Positions 9,078 through 17,417 of a DNA stretch of 64,000 nucleotides are shown piece by piece. Position 1 is the stretch's first letter. Each line of letters begins with the position of its first letter. This stretch comes from Polyangiaceae bacterium (GTDB lineage: Bacteria; Myxococcota_A; Polyangia; Polyangiales; Polyangiaceae): the NCBI GenBank assembly GCA_022842465.1, contig JALHPN010000018.1, positions 1-64,000 on the forward strand, written 5' to 3'. The notes beneath the pieces were generated by a model that searched no databases, was not told where the DNA came from, and saw only the letters and a program-made list of their open reading frames with translations. Both the position numbers and the translations under genes were made by a program.

Positions 9078-9728
9078 ATGGGATTGTTCAGCGACACGAA
9101 GGCGAGGATGCCGTCTCGGGACGAAGCTCTGCCGGGGCGGGCCGACAGGATGCCGGTCGCGGCGCGGCACGTGGTCTTGGGAACGGCCATGGACGAGCCC
9201 TGGCCCGAAGGGAGCGCGACGGCGCTCTTCGGGATGGGCTGCTTCTGGGGCGTCGAGAGGAAATTCTGGCAGGTGCCGGGCGTCGTCTCGACCCAGGTCG
9301 GCTACGCCGCGGGCCACACGCCGAACCCCACGTACCGCGAGGTCTGCAGCGGACGCACCGGGCACAACGAGGTCGTCCGCGTCGTCTACGATCCAGCGAA
9401 GGTCTCCTACGAGACGCTCGTGAAGACCTTCTGGGAGAACCACGACCCGACGCAGGGCATGCGCCAGGGGAACGACGCGGGCACGCAGTACCGCTCCGGG
9501 ATCTACGTCTACGACGCGGCCCAGCGCGCGGTCGCCGAGGCGTCGCGCGAGGCGTACCAGGCGCGCCTCCGCGAGGCGGGCTACGGCGCGATCACGACGG
9601 AGATCCTCGACGCGCCGCCGTTCTACTACGCGGAGGACTATCACCAGCAGTACCTGGAGAAGAACCCGGCGGGGTACTGCGGCGTCGGCGGCACCGGCGT
9701 CTCTTGCCCCGTGGGCGTCGGCGTCTGA
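9078..9728 (+). CDS. msrA: peptide methionine sulfoxide reductase MsrA
   Basis: Enzyme of 216 residues that reduces methionine-S-sulfoxide in proteins, using thioredoxin. The catalytic GCFWG motif puts the sulfenic-acid Cys at residue 55. Downstream are [24 protein letters not shown] and the EDYHQQYL motif near the C-terminus. The tail [12 protein letters not shown] supplies the resolving Cys residues. The first 45 residues extend past the fold, like the longer N-terminus of the E. coli enzyme. A GGAG lies upstream of the ATG. It lies two bases after the beta-barrel gene and converges with the next gene, whose stop is nine bases away. Confidence 0.96.
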   Translation: MGLFSDTKARMPSRDEALPGRADRMPVAARHVVLGTAMDEPWPEGSATALFGMGCFWGVERKFWQVPGVVSTQVGYAAGHTPNPTYREVCSGRTGHNEVVRVVYDPAKVSYETLVKTFWENHDPTQGMRQGNDAGTQYRSGIYVYDAAQRAVAEASREAYQARLREAGYGAITTEILDAPPFYYAEDYHQQYLEKNPAGYCGVGGTGVSCPVGVGV

Positions 9729-9737
9729 TCGCCGCTC

Positions 9738-10853
9738 TCAGTCGACGGCGCCGACGAAGAGCTCCTCGATCGCCCGGCCGGCGCTCGAGGCACGGTCCGG
9801 CGCGAGGCCCATGACGTTGCGGAGGGTCGGGGTGACGTCCGCGAGGTAGTGGGGCCGCGCCGACATCACGCGGCCGCGCGCCGCGATCGACGGGCCGGCG
9901 GCGAAGAGCCACACGCGCGCCGACTCGGGGGCGAAGCCGCCGTGGTTCTTGAAGTCGGCGGCGCGGCCGTGGTCCGCGGTGACGAACACGTGGGTCCGCT
10001 CCCCGCGATTTCCCATGCGCGCGAGCGCGTCGAAGACCTTGCCGACGAACGCGTCCGCGTCGGTGAGCGACGCGAGGTACGCCTCGTAGTCGCCGTGGTG
10101 GGCGTGCTCGTCGGGGTCGCCGAGCCCGACGAAGAGGACGTCGGGCTGCTCCTGCTCGAGGAACGCCAGGGCCACCTCCGTCGTGTGGCGATCGGGGCGG
10201 TAGTCCCCGTGCCCCGGCCACGGGTTCACGGCAGGGTCTCCCTCGCGCCCGGCGGAGACGAGGAAGGGCCGGCTCGCGCGGTCGTGGCTCGAGGTCGTCG
10301 CGCGCTCGAGCTTCTCCCAGGATCCGAACGCGGCGACCTTGGCGCCCGCGCCGTGGGCTTGATCGAGCAGCGTGGGCGTGTCCGCTCCCGGACAGTCGTT
10401 GTCCTGGCAGGCACGCGACGGTCGCCCGGTGAAGATCTCCGTGTACCCCGGGAGGGAGATGAAGTTCGGGCCGCTCGCGAGGATGACGCCTCGCCCCGGA
10501 GCCCCGATCACGGCGCCCCGCTCCCTGCCCATCCTCGTGAGGTTCGGGACGATCTCGTCCGGAGACCGGACCGCGGCGGGCGTCCGCGCCGCCTCCGAGC
10601 CCTCGAAGATCTCCTGCCACCGCGCCCCGTCGATCGTGACGAGCACCACGGGGTGGAGGAGACCGTCCTCCGCGCGGGCGGGCTCGAGCCCCTCGGGCGC
10701 GGGCTCGCTGCGCCCGCCGACGTCGTCCCCGAGCCCGCCCCCCCCGGGGAACGCGATCTCGCGGGCTTCCGGCTGCCCCGCGCAGCTCGCGACCACGACC
10801 AGGAGCGCGACCAGCGCGCTCCGCATCCATCCGCCCGACGGGCTGACCGACAT
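9738..10853 (-). CDS. alkaline-phosphatase-superfamily lipoprotein (phosphodiesterase/sulfatase type)
   Basis: Lipoprotein of 371 residues with a hydrophobic signal and lipidated Cys24 (VASC). The mature domain has the metal-site pattern of the alkaline phosphatase superfamily: LVTIDGARW (first Asp), the nucleophile region SLPGYTEIFTG (Thr), GLGDPDEHAHHGDY and VTADHGR. It should hydrolyse a phosphate or sulfate ester in the periplasm or at the cell surface; the substrate is unknown. It is close to type I nucleotide pyrophosphatase/phosphodiesterases. An AGGA sequence lies nine bases before the ATG at 10853, which fixes the start; the frame stays open upstream to 10928. Confidence 0.85.
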   Translation of the reverse strand: MSVSPSGGWMRSALVALLVVVASCAGQPEAREIAFPGGGGLGDDVGGRSEPAPEGLEPARAEDGLLHPVVLVTIDGARWQEIFEGSEAARTPAAVRSPDEIVPNLTRMGRERGAVIGAPGRGVILASGPNFISLPGYTEIFTGRPSRACQDNDCPGADTPTLLDQAHGAGAKVAAFGSWEKLERATTSSHDRASRPFLVSAGREGDPAVNPWPGHGDYRPDRHTTEVALAFLEQEQPDVLFVGLGDPDEHAHHGDYEAYLASLTDADAFVGKVFDALARMGNRGERTHVFVTADHGRAADFKNHGGFAPESARVWLFAAGPSIAARGRVMSARPHYLADVTPTLRNVMGLAPDRASSAGRAIEELFVGAVD

Positions 10854-10991
10854 GCGTGCATCCTGCACGCGCTCGGTGACATCGAGGCGAAGCGGCGTGA
10901 ACGTCTGGGCGAAACTTCCGCCGGGCATGCCGGAGGAGATGCCCGAACCGTGCCGACGACGTGACGTCGTTCACCGCCCCGTCACGCGACA

Positions 10992-12530
10992 TCAGCGGAC
11001 GCGACCCGCATGTACGTCGACGGTCCGCGTCGTGAGCCGAGCGGCCAGCGCGTCGTCGTGCGTCACCAGCACGAGAGCCCCCGGGTAGAGGACGAGCGCC
11101 GCCTCGAGGCGCTCGAGCGTCGGTAGGTCCAGGTGGTTCTCCGGCTCGTCGAGGACGAGGGCCCACGCATGACGACCGAGGCCGGAGCCGAGCACGAGCT
11201 TGCGCGCCTCGCCGGGCGAGAGCGTCGCCGCCACATCTTCCGCGGGGATGCGCGATGCCACGCGTGGCAACACCGCCTCTGGGTCGCTGCCGAGCGACGC
11301 GAAGATCGACAGCGCGCGCCCGCGCGCCTCGGGCGTCGCCGAACGGAGGAGCTCGATCTCCTCCGCCACGTCGCTGGCGGACAGCTCCTGACCGAGGACG
11401 AGGAGGTGAGACCGCGGCGGGCCGGACGCGAGAATCGCGCCGAGGAGGGTGCTCTTCCCCGCACCGTTCGGCCCCGCGACGCGCACGCGCTCGTCGCGGC
11501 CGATCGTGAACCGCACGTCACGCAGCACCGTGACCGCAGGATCATGGCGAGACGCCACGATCGGTGCATCGAGGTGGAAGAGGACGGGGCGCGGCGCGCG
11601 CTCGTACCCCGCGAAGACCGCGCCTCCGATCGTGCGATCCCGCTCGATCTCGGGCACCCCCTGCGCGGCGCGCTCGTACGCCGCGCGCACGACGGCCGCC
11701 GTCCTCCCCGTGCGCGCCTCCGCCATCGCTGCCTGCCCCTTCGCAAGGCTGCCGCGAGCGTCGCTGTCTCGCGGCCCCTTCATGCGGGTTCGCGTCGAAC
11801 GCGCGCGGTCCGCCGAGGCGTGCTCGCGCCGCGCCTCGTCGAGCCTCGCGAGGAGCAGCCTCTCTCTCGCGCGCGCCGCGCCGTGCGCCGCCTCCGCCGC
11901 GCGACGCTCCAGAGACCACTGCTCCATCGCCGCGCCGTAGGCCCCGGTGTACGTCACGACCTGCCCGGCGTGGACGCGCACCGTGCGCGTGGCGAGCGTT
12001 TCGAGGAGCGCGCGATCGTGGGAGACCACGACGCCGATGCCGCGGAAGCGGCGGAGCGCCGAGACGAGCTTCTCCCGCGCCTCGCGATCGAGGTGGTTCG
12101 TGGGCTCGTCGAGGAGGAGGACGTCGGGATCGCGGACGAGCGCCGCCCCCACGCGCCAGCGCTGGCGCTCGCCGGGCGACATCGTCCCCCACCGATCCGG
12201 CGACGGCTCCTCGTCGAGCGCGAGCCGCCCGCGTAGCTCTGCGGCGCGACCGTCGTCGTCCTTCGCGAACGCGAGGACGTCTTCGCCGCACGCGAGCGCG
12301 TCCTGCGAGACCATCGCGACGAGCGCGTCGTGGGGCTCGCGCCGCACGGTGCCGCTCGCAGGCGAGAGCTCCCCGGCGAGGACGCGGAGCAACGTCGACT
12401 TCCCCGCCCCGTTCGCGCCCACGACCCCGGTGAAGCCGGGCGAAAGACGGAGCGACACGTCGTTCATCACCGGGGCACGGTGGGCGTGCGCCACCGTCAC
12501 CCCGTGCAGCTCGAGCACGAGACGACTCAT
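10992..12530 (-). CDS. ABC-F family ATPase
   Basis: Soluble protein of 512 residues with two ABC domains and no membrane part, the ABC-F layout. Members act on the ribosome as translation factors or antibiotic-resistance proteins. Domain 1 has Walker A GANGAGKST at 38-46, signature SPGERQ and Walker B LLLDEPTNHLD. A charged helical linker rich in Arg, Glu and Ala follows. Domain 2 has GPNGAGKST, LSPGEARKL and LVLDEPENHLD. The second Walker B site reads DEPENHLD instead of DEPTNHLD. A GGAGG sequence precedes the ATG. The 133-bp upstream gap could hold a leader, but I see no clear attenuator. Which ABC-F subgroup it belongs to cannot be told from motifs alone. Confidence 0.92.
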   Translation of the reverse strand: MSRLVLELHGVTVAHAHRAPVMNDVSLRLSPGFTGVVGANGAGKSTLLRVLAGELSPASGTVRREPHDALVAMVSQDALACGEDVLAFAKDDDGRAAELRGRLALDEEPSPDRWGTMSPGERQRWRVGAALVRDPDVLLLDEPTNHLDREAREKLVSALRRFRGIGVVVSHDRALLETLATRTVRVHAGQVVTYTGAYGAAMEQWSLERRAAEAAHGAARARERLLLARLDEARREHASADRARSTRTRMKGPRDSDARGSLAKGQAAMAEARTGRTAAVVRAAYERAAQGVPEIERDRTIGGAVFAGYERAPRPVLFHLDAPIVASRHDPAVTVLRDVRFTIGRDERVRVAGPNGAGKSTLLGAILASGPPRSHLLVLGQELSASDVAEEIELLRSATPEARGRALSIFASLGSDPEAVLPRVASRIPAEDVAATLSPGEARKLVLGSGLGRHAWALVLDEPENHLDLPTLERLEAALVLYPGALVLVTHDDALAARLTTRTVDVHAGRVR

Positions 12531-12663
12531 CTGGACCTCCTCGGCGCCCGCTCACGAGAGCTCGGGGGCGCGTTCTCGTTCCCTACCGGGACAGCGATTC
12601 AGGAGAGCGAGGAGGTCGTCATCGTCGCGGCGGCCGGGCCGACGCGGGGTTCACCCTAGCACG

Positions 12664-13320
12664 TCATCCAGCCTTCGCACGGAGCGAGCCGTCACCTTCG
12701 TCGTCGAGCAGCGCCTCGAAGAGCGTCTCGACCATGCGGTACGTCATGCCCCAGAGCACCGTCTCGCGCGGCGGGGTCGCGGGGCTCTCGAGCCGGAAGC
12801 AGGGCAGCTCCCACGTCTTGCCGTCCCAGCTGTACGGGAAGGTGCCGCGGCCTTCGCCGGCGGCGAGCTTCGCGAGGGGGATCCAGAGCGTCTCGGAGAC
12901 CTCGTAGTTCGCCGTCACACGCGGGTCCGCCCGGACGGCGAAGACGAACGGCGTCACGACGAGGTTCGTCTTCCGCGTCCGGCCCATCGCCGGGAGATCG
13001 GGGAGGCGCGCGAGCAGCTCCGCGCCCGAGAGGTCGATCCCGACCTCTTCGTACGTCTCCCTGACGGCGGTGTCGACGAGCTCGGCGTCCTTCGCCTCGC
13101 GCCGCCCGCCGGGGAACGCGATGTGGCCCGACCAGGGGTCGCGCGGGTGCTCGGCGCGACGGATGAAGAAGAGCTCCGCGCCGCGCGCGTCGTCGAGCTC
13201 CCGCAGGATCGCAGCGACCGCGGCGCGAGGACGCTCCGGATCGAACGGATCCCCCGGCGCGCGCGCGCTCGCCGCCTGGGCGGAGGAGACGAGCTTCGCG
13301 GCGATCGTGTGGACCCTCAT
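12664..13320 (-). CDS. CoA pyrophosphatase (Nudix hydrolase)
   Basis: Nudix hydrolase of 218 residues. The Nudix box runs GGRREAKDAELVDTAVRE then TYEEVGID, matching G-x5-E-x7-R-E-U-x-E-E-x-G-U. The lead-in SGHIAFPGGR and the later TPFVF and NYEVSETLWIPL segments are typical of the CoA pyrophosphatase (NudL/YeaB, mammalian NUDT7) group, which cuts CoA to 3',5'-ADP and 4'-phosphopantetheine. The N-terminal 45 residues are not conserved. ATG at 13320 is chosen because upstream codon use is poor. It lies 88 bp downstream of a small lipoprotein gene on the same strand. Confidence 0.9.
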   Translation of the reverse strand: MRVHTIAAKLVSSAQAASARAPGDPFDPERPRAAVAAILRELDDARGAELFFIRRAEHPRDPWSGHIAFPGGRREAKDAELVDTAVRETYEEVGIDLSGAELLARLPDLPAMGRTRKTNLVVTPFVFAVRADPRVTANYEVSETLWIPLAKLAAGEGRGTFPYSWDGKTWELPCFRLESPATPPRETVLWGMTYRMVETLFEALLDDEGDGSLRAKAG

Positions 13321-13408
13321 CGACGTTTCGCGCCCGCGCTCGAGGTGGGCACCCTTCACCCTAGGACGCGATCCGTCGTCTGTCACGTCCCCGAGCGGCG
13401 CGCGCGGG

Positions 13409-13876
13409 TCACCACTCGATCGTGAGCAGCGGCGTGAACCCCGTCGCCGGCACGGTCGCGCCCGACCAGAGCGTCGAGGCCACGTCGTCACGGCGGAGCG
13501 CGGCCAGCGTCTCGAGCACGCACCGGCGCTCCGTCGGATCGAGCGAGGAGCCTGGCTCCGCCTCGAACACGAGGCGGCCGCGCTCGGAGCGGACGCGCAC
13601 GCGGAGCTTCCCCGGCCCGCCGCTGTGACACGCCTCGAGCCGGGCGCGCGCCGAGGCAGGGATGCGCTGGCCGACCTCGTGCTCCTCGGCAGGCGTCGAC
13701 TCGAGGATGCGGACGTGGTGCGCCGGCGGCCCGCCGTCGCCCGGGCCGGCATCGATCGCGGCGACCGAACGGCCCTCGACGACCGGGCTCGGCGCCGGGG
13801 ACGTCTCGCGCGAGGGCGCTGCCCCCGCGCAGCCGACGAGGACGACGGCCAGGACGAGCGAGCGGGACGGCGTCAT
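13409..13876 (-). CDS. small lipoprotein with AgmX/TonB-C-like domain
   Basis: Lipoprotein of 155 residues: signal LVLAVVLVGC with lipidated Cys16, then a Ser/Pro linker. The C-terminal 90 residues contain LEACHSGGPGKLRVRVR, then RLVFEAEPGSSLDPTERRC. This Cys, strand, strand, Cys pattern resembles the C-terminal domain of myxobacterial AgmX-like and TonB-C-like proteins; the likeness is by eye only. Two Cys residues may form a disulfide. An in-frame ATG at 13894 is an alternative start. Its function is not known. Confidence 0.7.
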   Translation of the reverse strand: MTPSRSLVLAVVLVGCAGAAPSRETSPAPSPVVEGRSVAAIDAGPGDGGPPAHHVRILESTPAEEHEVGQRIPASARARLEACHSGGPGKLRVRVRSERGRLVFEAEPGSSLDPTERRCVLETLAALRRDDVASTLWSGATVPATGFTPLLTIEW

Positions 13877-13988
13877 GGTCAGCTCGGAGTGCACTGCGCG
13901 TGCCGCTCGATCGGCCCGGGATCACGAGGCCCCCGCGGGGACGGCGCGAACCGTTCGCACGCGCGTGCAGCGCTTGCGCCCTAGGCGC

Positions 13989-15272
13989 TCAGCGAGCTCG
14001 AGCGCGGACGAAGCGCTCGTCGTAGGCGCGCTCGAGCGCCTCCCGATGCTCGGGGGCGGCGATGCTCGTGAGGAGCCGTGCGCGCTCCTGCAGGCCCTTG
14101 CCGTAGAGGTTCACGGCGCCGTGCTCCGTGACGACCCACTGCACGTGGCCGCGGGTGGTCACGACGCCGGCGCCCTCGTTGAGACGCGGCACGATCCGCG
14201 GCGCTCCCTTCTTCGTCGTCGACGGCATCGCGATGATCGGCTTGCCGCCCGGCGAGAGCGACGCGCCGCGCATGAAGTCCATCTGCCCGCCGATCCCCGA
14301 GTACTGCAGCGTTCCGATCGAGTCGGCGCACACCTGGCCGGTCAGATCGAGCTCGAGGGCGCTGTTGATGGCGACCACCTTCGGGTTCTTGCGGATCACC
14401 GCGGTGTCGTTCACCCAGCCGACGTCGTGGAACGCGACGAACGGGTTGTCGTCGACGAAGTCGTAGACCGCGCGCGTGCCGAGCACGAACGTCGTCACGA
14501 TCTTCCCGCGCGCGACGCGCTTGTGCTCGTTCGTGACGACGCCCTTCTCGACGAGCGGCACGAGGCCGTCGCTGAACATCTCCGTGTGGACGCCGAGCCC
14601 TCGGTGGCCGCCGAGGAAGCGCAGGACCGCGTCCGGGATGGCGCCGATGCCCATCTGGAGCGTCGAGCCGTCCTCGACGAGCTCGGCGACCCGTCGGCCG
14701 ATGCGGGTGGCGACGTCGTCGTCGCCGCCGTAGCGCACTTCGGGGAGCTCGCGCTGTTCGTGGAACGCGACGTGGATCTTCGAGACGTGCAGGTGGCTGT
14801 CGCCGAGCGTCCGAGGCATGCGCGGGTTGATCTGCGCGATGACCGTCTTGGCGAGGGTCGCCGCGGTCGCGGCCGCGTCGACCGAGGTGCCGAGCGAGCA
14901 GTAGCCGTGCGCGTCCGGCGGCGAGACCTGGAGGATGGCGACGTCGAGCGGGAGGAAGCCCTCGCGGAACAGCGTCGGGATCTCGCTCAGGAACACGGGG
15001 ACGTAGTCCCCGTCGGGACCGTCCACCCAGCCTCGGACGTTCGCGGACACGAAGAGCGCGTTCAGGAAGATGTTGCCGCGGACCGCGGGGCGGTCCCAGT
15101 TCATCTCGCCGAGCGTGCTGATGGAGACGAGCTCCACGTCGGAGATCTCGCCGGCGCGATCGAGCAGCGCGTTCACGAGGGACGTCGGGGTCGCGGCGCT
15201 CCCGTGGACGAACACGCGCTGCCCGCTCTGGACGTGACGGACGGCGTCCGCCGCGGTCTTCTCGACGATCAT
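13989..15272 (-). CDS. acetyl-CoA hydrolase/4-hydroxybutyrate CoA-transferase family
   Basis: Soluble enzyme of 427 residues in the family that moves CoA between acetyl-CoA and short-chain acids such as 4-hydroxybutyrate, succinate or propionate. Marks of the family are VFVHGSAATPTSLVNAL near the N-terminus, ILQVSPPDAHGYCSLG, GIGAIPDAVL and the region VHTEMFSDG, whose Glu is the expected covalent CoA-thioester residue. The C-terminal VTEHGAVNLYGKGLQERA is also typical. The exact acid substrate cannot be read from sequence. ATG at 15272 is fixed by the fold and by a TAGTCT box eight bases upstream; a frame extension to 15341 would overlap the divergent lipoprotein gene. Confidence 0.9.
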   Translation of the reverse strand: MIVEKTAADAVRHVQSGQRVFVHGSAATPTSLVNALLDRAGEISDVELVSISTLGEMNWDRPAVRGNIFLNALFVSANVRGWVDGPDGDYVPVFLSEIPTLFREGFLPLDVAILQVSPPDAHGYCSLGTSVDAAATAATLAKTVIAQINPRMPRTLGDSHLHVSKIHVAFHEQRELPEVRYGGDDDVATRIGRRVAELVEDGSTLQMGIGAIPDAVLRFLGGHRGLGVHTEMFSDGLVPLVEKGVVTNEHKRVARGKIVTTFVLGTRAVYDFVDDNPFVAFHDVGWVNDTAVIRKNPKVVAINSALELDLTGQVCADSIGTLQYSGIGGQMDFMRGASLSPGGKPIIAMPSTTKKGAPRIVPRLNEGAGVVTTRGHVQWVVTEHGAVNLYGKGLQERARLLTSIAAPEHREALERAYDERFVRARAR

Positions 15273-15280
15273 GACGGCGA

Positions 15281-15286
15281 AGACTA
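15281..15286 (-). promoter_or_regulatory. putative leaderless -10 box TAGTCT
   Basis: Read on the minus strand, TAGTCT lies eight bases before the ATG at 15272. No Shine-Dalgarno sequence is present, so a leaderless mRNA for the CoA-transferase is likely. Confidence 0.4.
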
Positions 15287-15310
15287 CACTCGAGCGGGGC
15301 GACGGCGACG

Positions 15311-16426
15311 ATGACTGACACGGTCCGGCGGAATCAGACACTCCTCGCGGGCGCCGCCGTCGCGCTGGCCGGCTGCCAGCTCTTGCTCGCCACCGACCGC
15401 GCGCAGTGCGCGAGCGACGCGGACTGCGTCGGAAAGGGAGGGGCCGGCCTCGTCTGCACGAACCAGGTGTGCGTCACCTCCTCCGCACAAGCGGACGCCG
15501 CCTCCGCGGATGCTGCACCGCCCGACGACTCCCCATGGGGATGCCTCGTGGCGCCGCCAGCGCGGGCGGCAGAGGACCGCTCGAAGGTCTTCACGCTCCG
15601 GGAACGCCTCGTCGTGTACAGCCTCAACGACTGCGAGCACAACCGGCCGGTGCCGGGCGCGGAGCTGAAGCTCTGCTCGCTCTCGGACGTCACGTGCGGG
15701 TCGCCCGTGGAGACCGCCGTCACCGACTGCGACGGGTACGTGAACTTCAGGGCGGCCACCCAGGGTTTCCGCGGCTTCGTGCTGATCACGCCTCCCGTCC
15801 GCGCCGCCTCCGACGGCGGGACGGGGCCGTGGCCCGCCACGACGACCCAGTGCATCCGCGACCTCGCCGCCCGCGAGGCGAGCGAGGGAAAGTCCGGCGA
15901 GCGCTGCGCCATCCGCCTCGACGACAAGGGCGAGGTCGTCGTGCCGATGCCCGACGACCTCGTCCCGGGCGTCCTCAACGTGATGCCTCCTCCCGCCAGT
16001 AGCGACGACCCGAAAGGTGAGATCGACGTGGGGCTCGCGCCGGTCCTCATGAGCTCGGGGACCCTTCGATCGCTCCTCGGCGTCCTCGGCAAGCCGCTCG
16101 ACCCGAAGGCGGGTCACATCATCGGCATCACGCTCGACTGCCAAGGGGCCCCCGGCGCTGGCGTCAGCCTCACGCTCGGCGGAGGGCTGGGGGCGAACAG
16201 CCAGGTGTATTATACAGACAATCAGGCCCTCCCCAACGTCAACCAAGGGGAGACGAGCGAGCGCGGAGAGACGGGGTTCATGAATCTGGACGTCGGCGCG
16301 TCGGGCTTCGCGACGTTCGACGTGACCGCCACGCACAAGCCGACGGGCAAGCGCCTCGGGACCTACACGTTCCTCGCGCGCGCTGGGTACATCTCCTACA
16401 TGGAGATGGCGCCACTCCGTGATTGA
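15311..16426 (+). CDS. Cys-rich lipoprotein, paralogue A of three
   Basis: Lipoprotein of 371 residues, lipidated at Cys22 (LAGC). After the lipobox comes DRAQCASDADC with CTNQVCV, a Cys-rich motif frequent in myxobacterial surface proteins. A short Ala/Asp linker leads to a WGCL motif. Residues about 95-165 resemble a carboxypeptidase-regulatory or CNA-B-like beta-sandwich (PVPGAELKLCS, TDCDGYVNF). The C-terminal third has LDCQGAPGAGVS, SQVYYTDNQALPNVNQG and SERGETGFMNL. The same blocks are present in the genes at 19096 and 20209, so these are paralogues. Its function is unknown. It converges on the kinase operon with only 14 bp between stops. Confidence 0.85.
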   Translation: MTDTVRRNQTLLAGAAVALAGCQLLLATDRAQCASDADCVGKGGAGLVCTNQVCVTSSAQADAASADAAPPDDSPWGCLVAPPARAAEDRSKVFTLRERLVVYSLNDCEHNRPVPGAELKLCSLSDVTCGSPVETAVTDCDGYVNFRAATQGFRGFVLITPPVRAASDGGTGPWPATTTQCIRDLAAREASEGKSGERCAIRLDDKGEVVVPMPDDLVPGVLNVMPPPASSDDPKGEIDVGLAPVLMSSGTLRSLLGVLGKPLDPKAGHIIGITLDCQGAPGAGVSLTLGGGLGANSQVYYTDNQALPNVNQGETSERGETGFMNLDVGASGFATFDVTATHKPTGKRLGTYTFLARAGYISYMEMAPLRD

Positions 16427-16440
16427 ACGATGCCCTCGCG

Positions 16441-17394
16441 TCAGAAGCGACCGACGAAGCCCGTGGCGCGGGGCCCGACGGTCAGCGCGACGCTCTTCGA
16501 CGGGCGCGAGAGCGCGAGGTAGAGCGTCACCCCGGCGGCGACGATCGTCGCAACGCCGAGGACGTCGGTCACGAGGCCGAGCGTCTCGGTCTTCGAGCGT
16601 GCGCTCGCGATGGCGTCCTCCGAGCCGGGGATCTGGTCGAGCTCCGAGTCGAGATCGCTCTTCGCCGACAGGCTCAGGAGGCCGGTCGTGGCGGTTCCTG
16701 CGGCGAGCACGCCCGTCGCGATCAGGCCGATGTAGAAGGGCGTCGAGCTCGGCGCCGGCGCGGCGCTCTTGTCCGGGGAGACCGGGCTCGGTGCGCTCAC
16801 CGGCGCCAGGGCCTCGAAGTCGAGGGCGACGGTGACCTCGTCTCCGCCCGCGACCTCGACGATCTTCGCGACCGTCCGTCCCGAGGGGAGCGTGGCCGAC
16901 AGCTTCCGGCGCCCCGCGCTCACGAGCGCTGCCGCCTCGAGCGGCGACTTGCCGAGGCTCGTCTCGTCGGCGAACACCTCGGCGCCGGGCTGGTTGACCT
17001 TCACGGTCACGCGGGCGATGCGCCCCGTCACGCGTTTGAGCTCCGCGTCGACGGCCGCCCGCCGATCGGCGGGGACCTCGCCTCCGCCGTCCGCGAGGTA
17101 CGCCGAGAGCGCGCGGAGAGTGCACGGGTAGTCTTGCACCTCCGCGCACGCCTGCGCGAGGTTGTACTGGATGCGCCAGTTCGGCACGAGCTCGTAGGCG
17201 CGGCGAAACTCGATGATGGCGGCGCGGTAGTCGCCGTCGCGGTAGAGCTCGACGCCTCGTTGGAAGCGAGATCGAGCCTCCTCGGTTCGCTTGGGGTCCT
17301 CGGGCTGCGGCTGCGCGAGGGCCTCGGCCGAGCCGAGCGACAGCGCCCCGGCGGTGAGGAGCGCGTGGAGGACGTGTCGTGATCGCGATCGCAT
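16441..17394 (-). CDS. secreted TPR/PEGA-domain membrane protein
   Basis: Protein of 317 residues. A signal peptide ends near ALA-QP (about residue 28). Residues 40-110 look like two TPR units (GVELYRDGDYRAAIIEFRRA, then LAQACAEVQDYPCTLRAL). Residues about 140-215 form a PEGA-type domain (ARVTVKVNQPGAEVF, SPLEAAALVSAG), a small envelope beta-domain. Two hydrophobic segments near 235-255 and 280-300 would anchor it. It is the last gene of a four-gene operon, 23 bp after the kinase, which itself ends in a PEGA-like domain. That suggests a shared envelope role, but the activity is unknown. Confidence 0.82.
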   Translation of the reverse strand: MRSRSRHVLHALLTAGALSLGSAEALAQPQPEDPKRTEEARSRFQRGVELYRDGDYRAAIIEFRRAYELVPNWRIQYNLAQACAEVQDYPCTLRALSAYLADGGGEVPADRRAAVDAELKRVTGRIARVTVKVNQPGAEVFADETSLGKSPLEAAALVSAGRRKLSATLPSGRTVAKIVEVAGGDEVTVALDFEALAPVSAPSPVSPDKSAAPAPSSTPFYIGLIATGVLAAGTATTGLLSLSAKSDLDSELDQIPGSEDAIASARSKTETLGLVTDVLGVATIVAAGVTLYLALSRPSKSVALTVGPRATGFVGRF

Positions 17395-17417
17395 GCTCGG
17401 CACACTCTCCCGTAGGG

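Noticed and set aside
10929-10991. A GACGACGTGACGTCGTT palindrome as terminator
   Set aside because: The stem is short and imperfect and there is no T-run; it lies between two genes on the same strand but is too weak to call.
12531-12663. A ribosome-stalling leader or attenuator for the ABC-F gene
   Set aside because: The gap is long enough, but I find no short leader frame with a clear start and no convincing pair of alternative hairpins.
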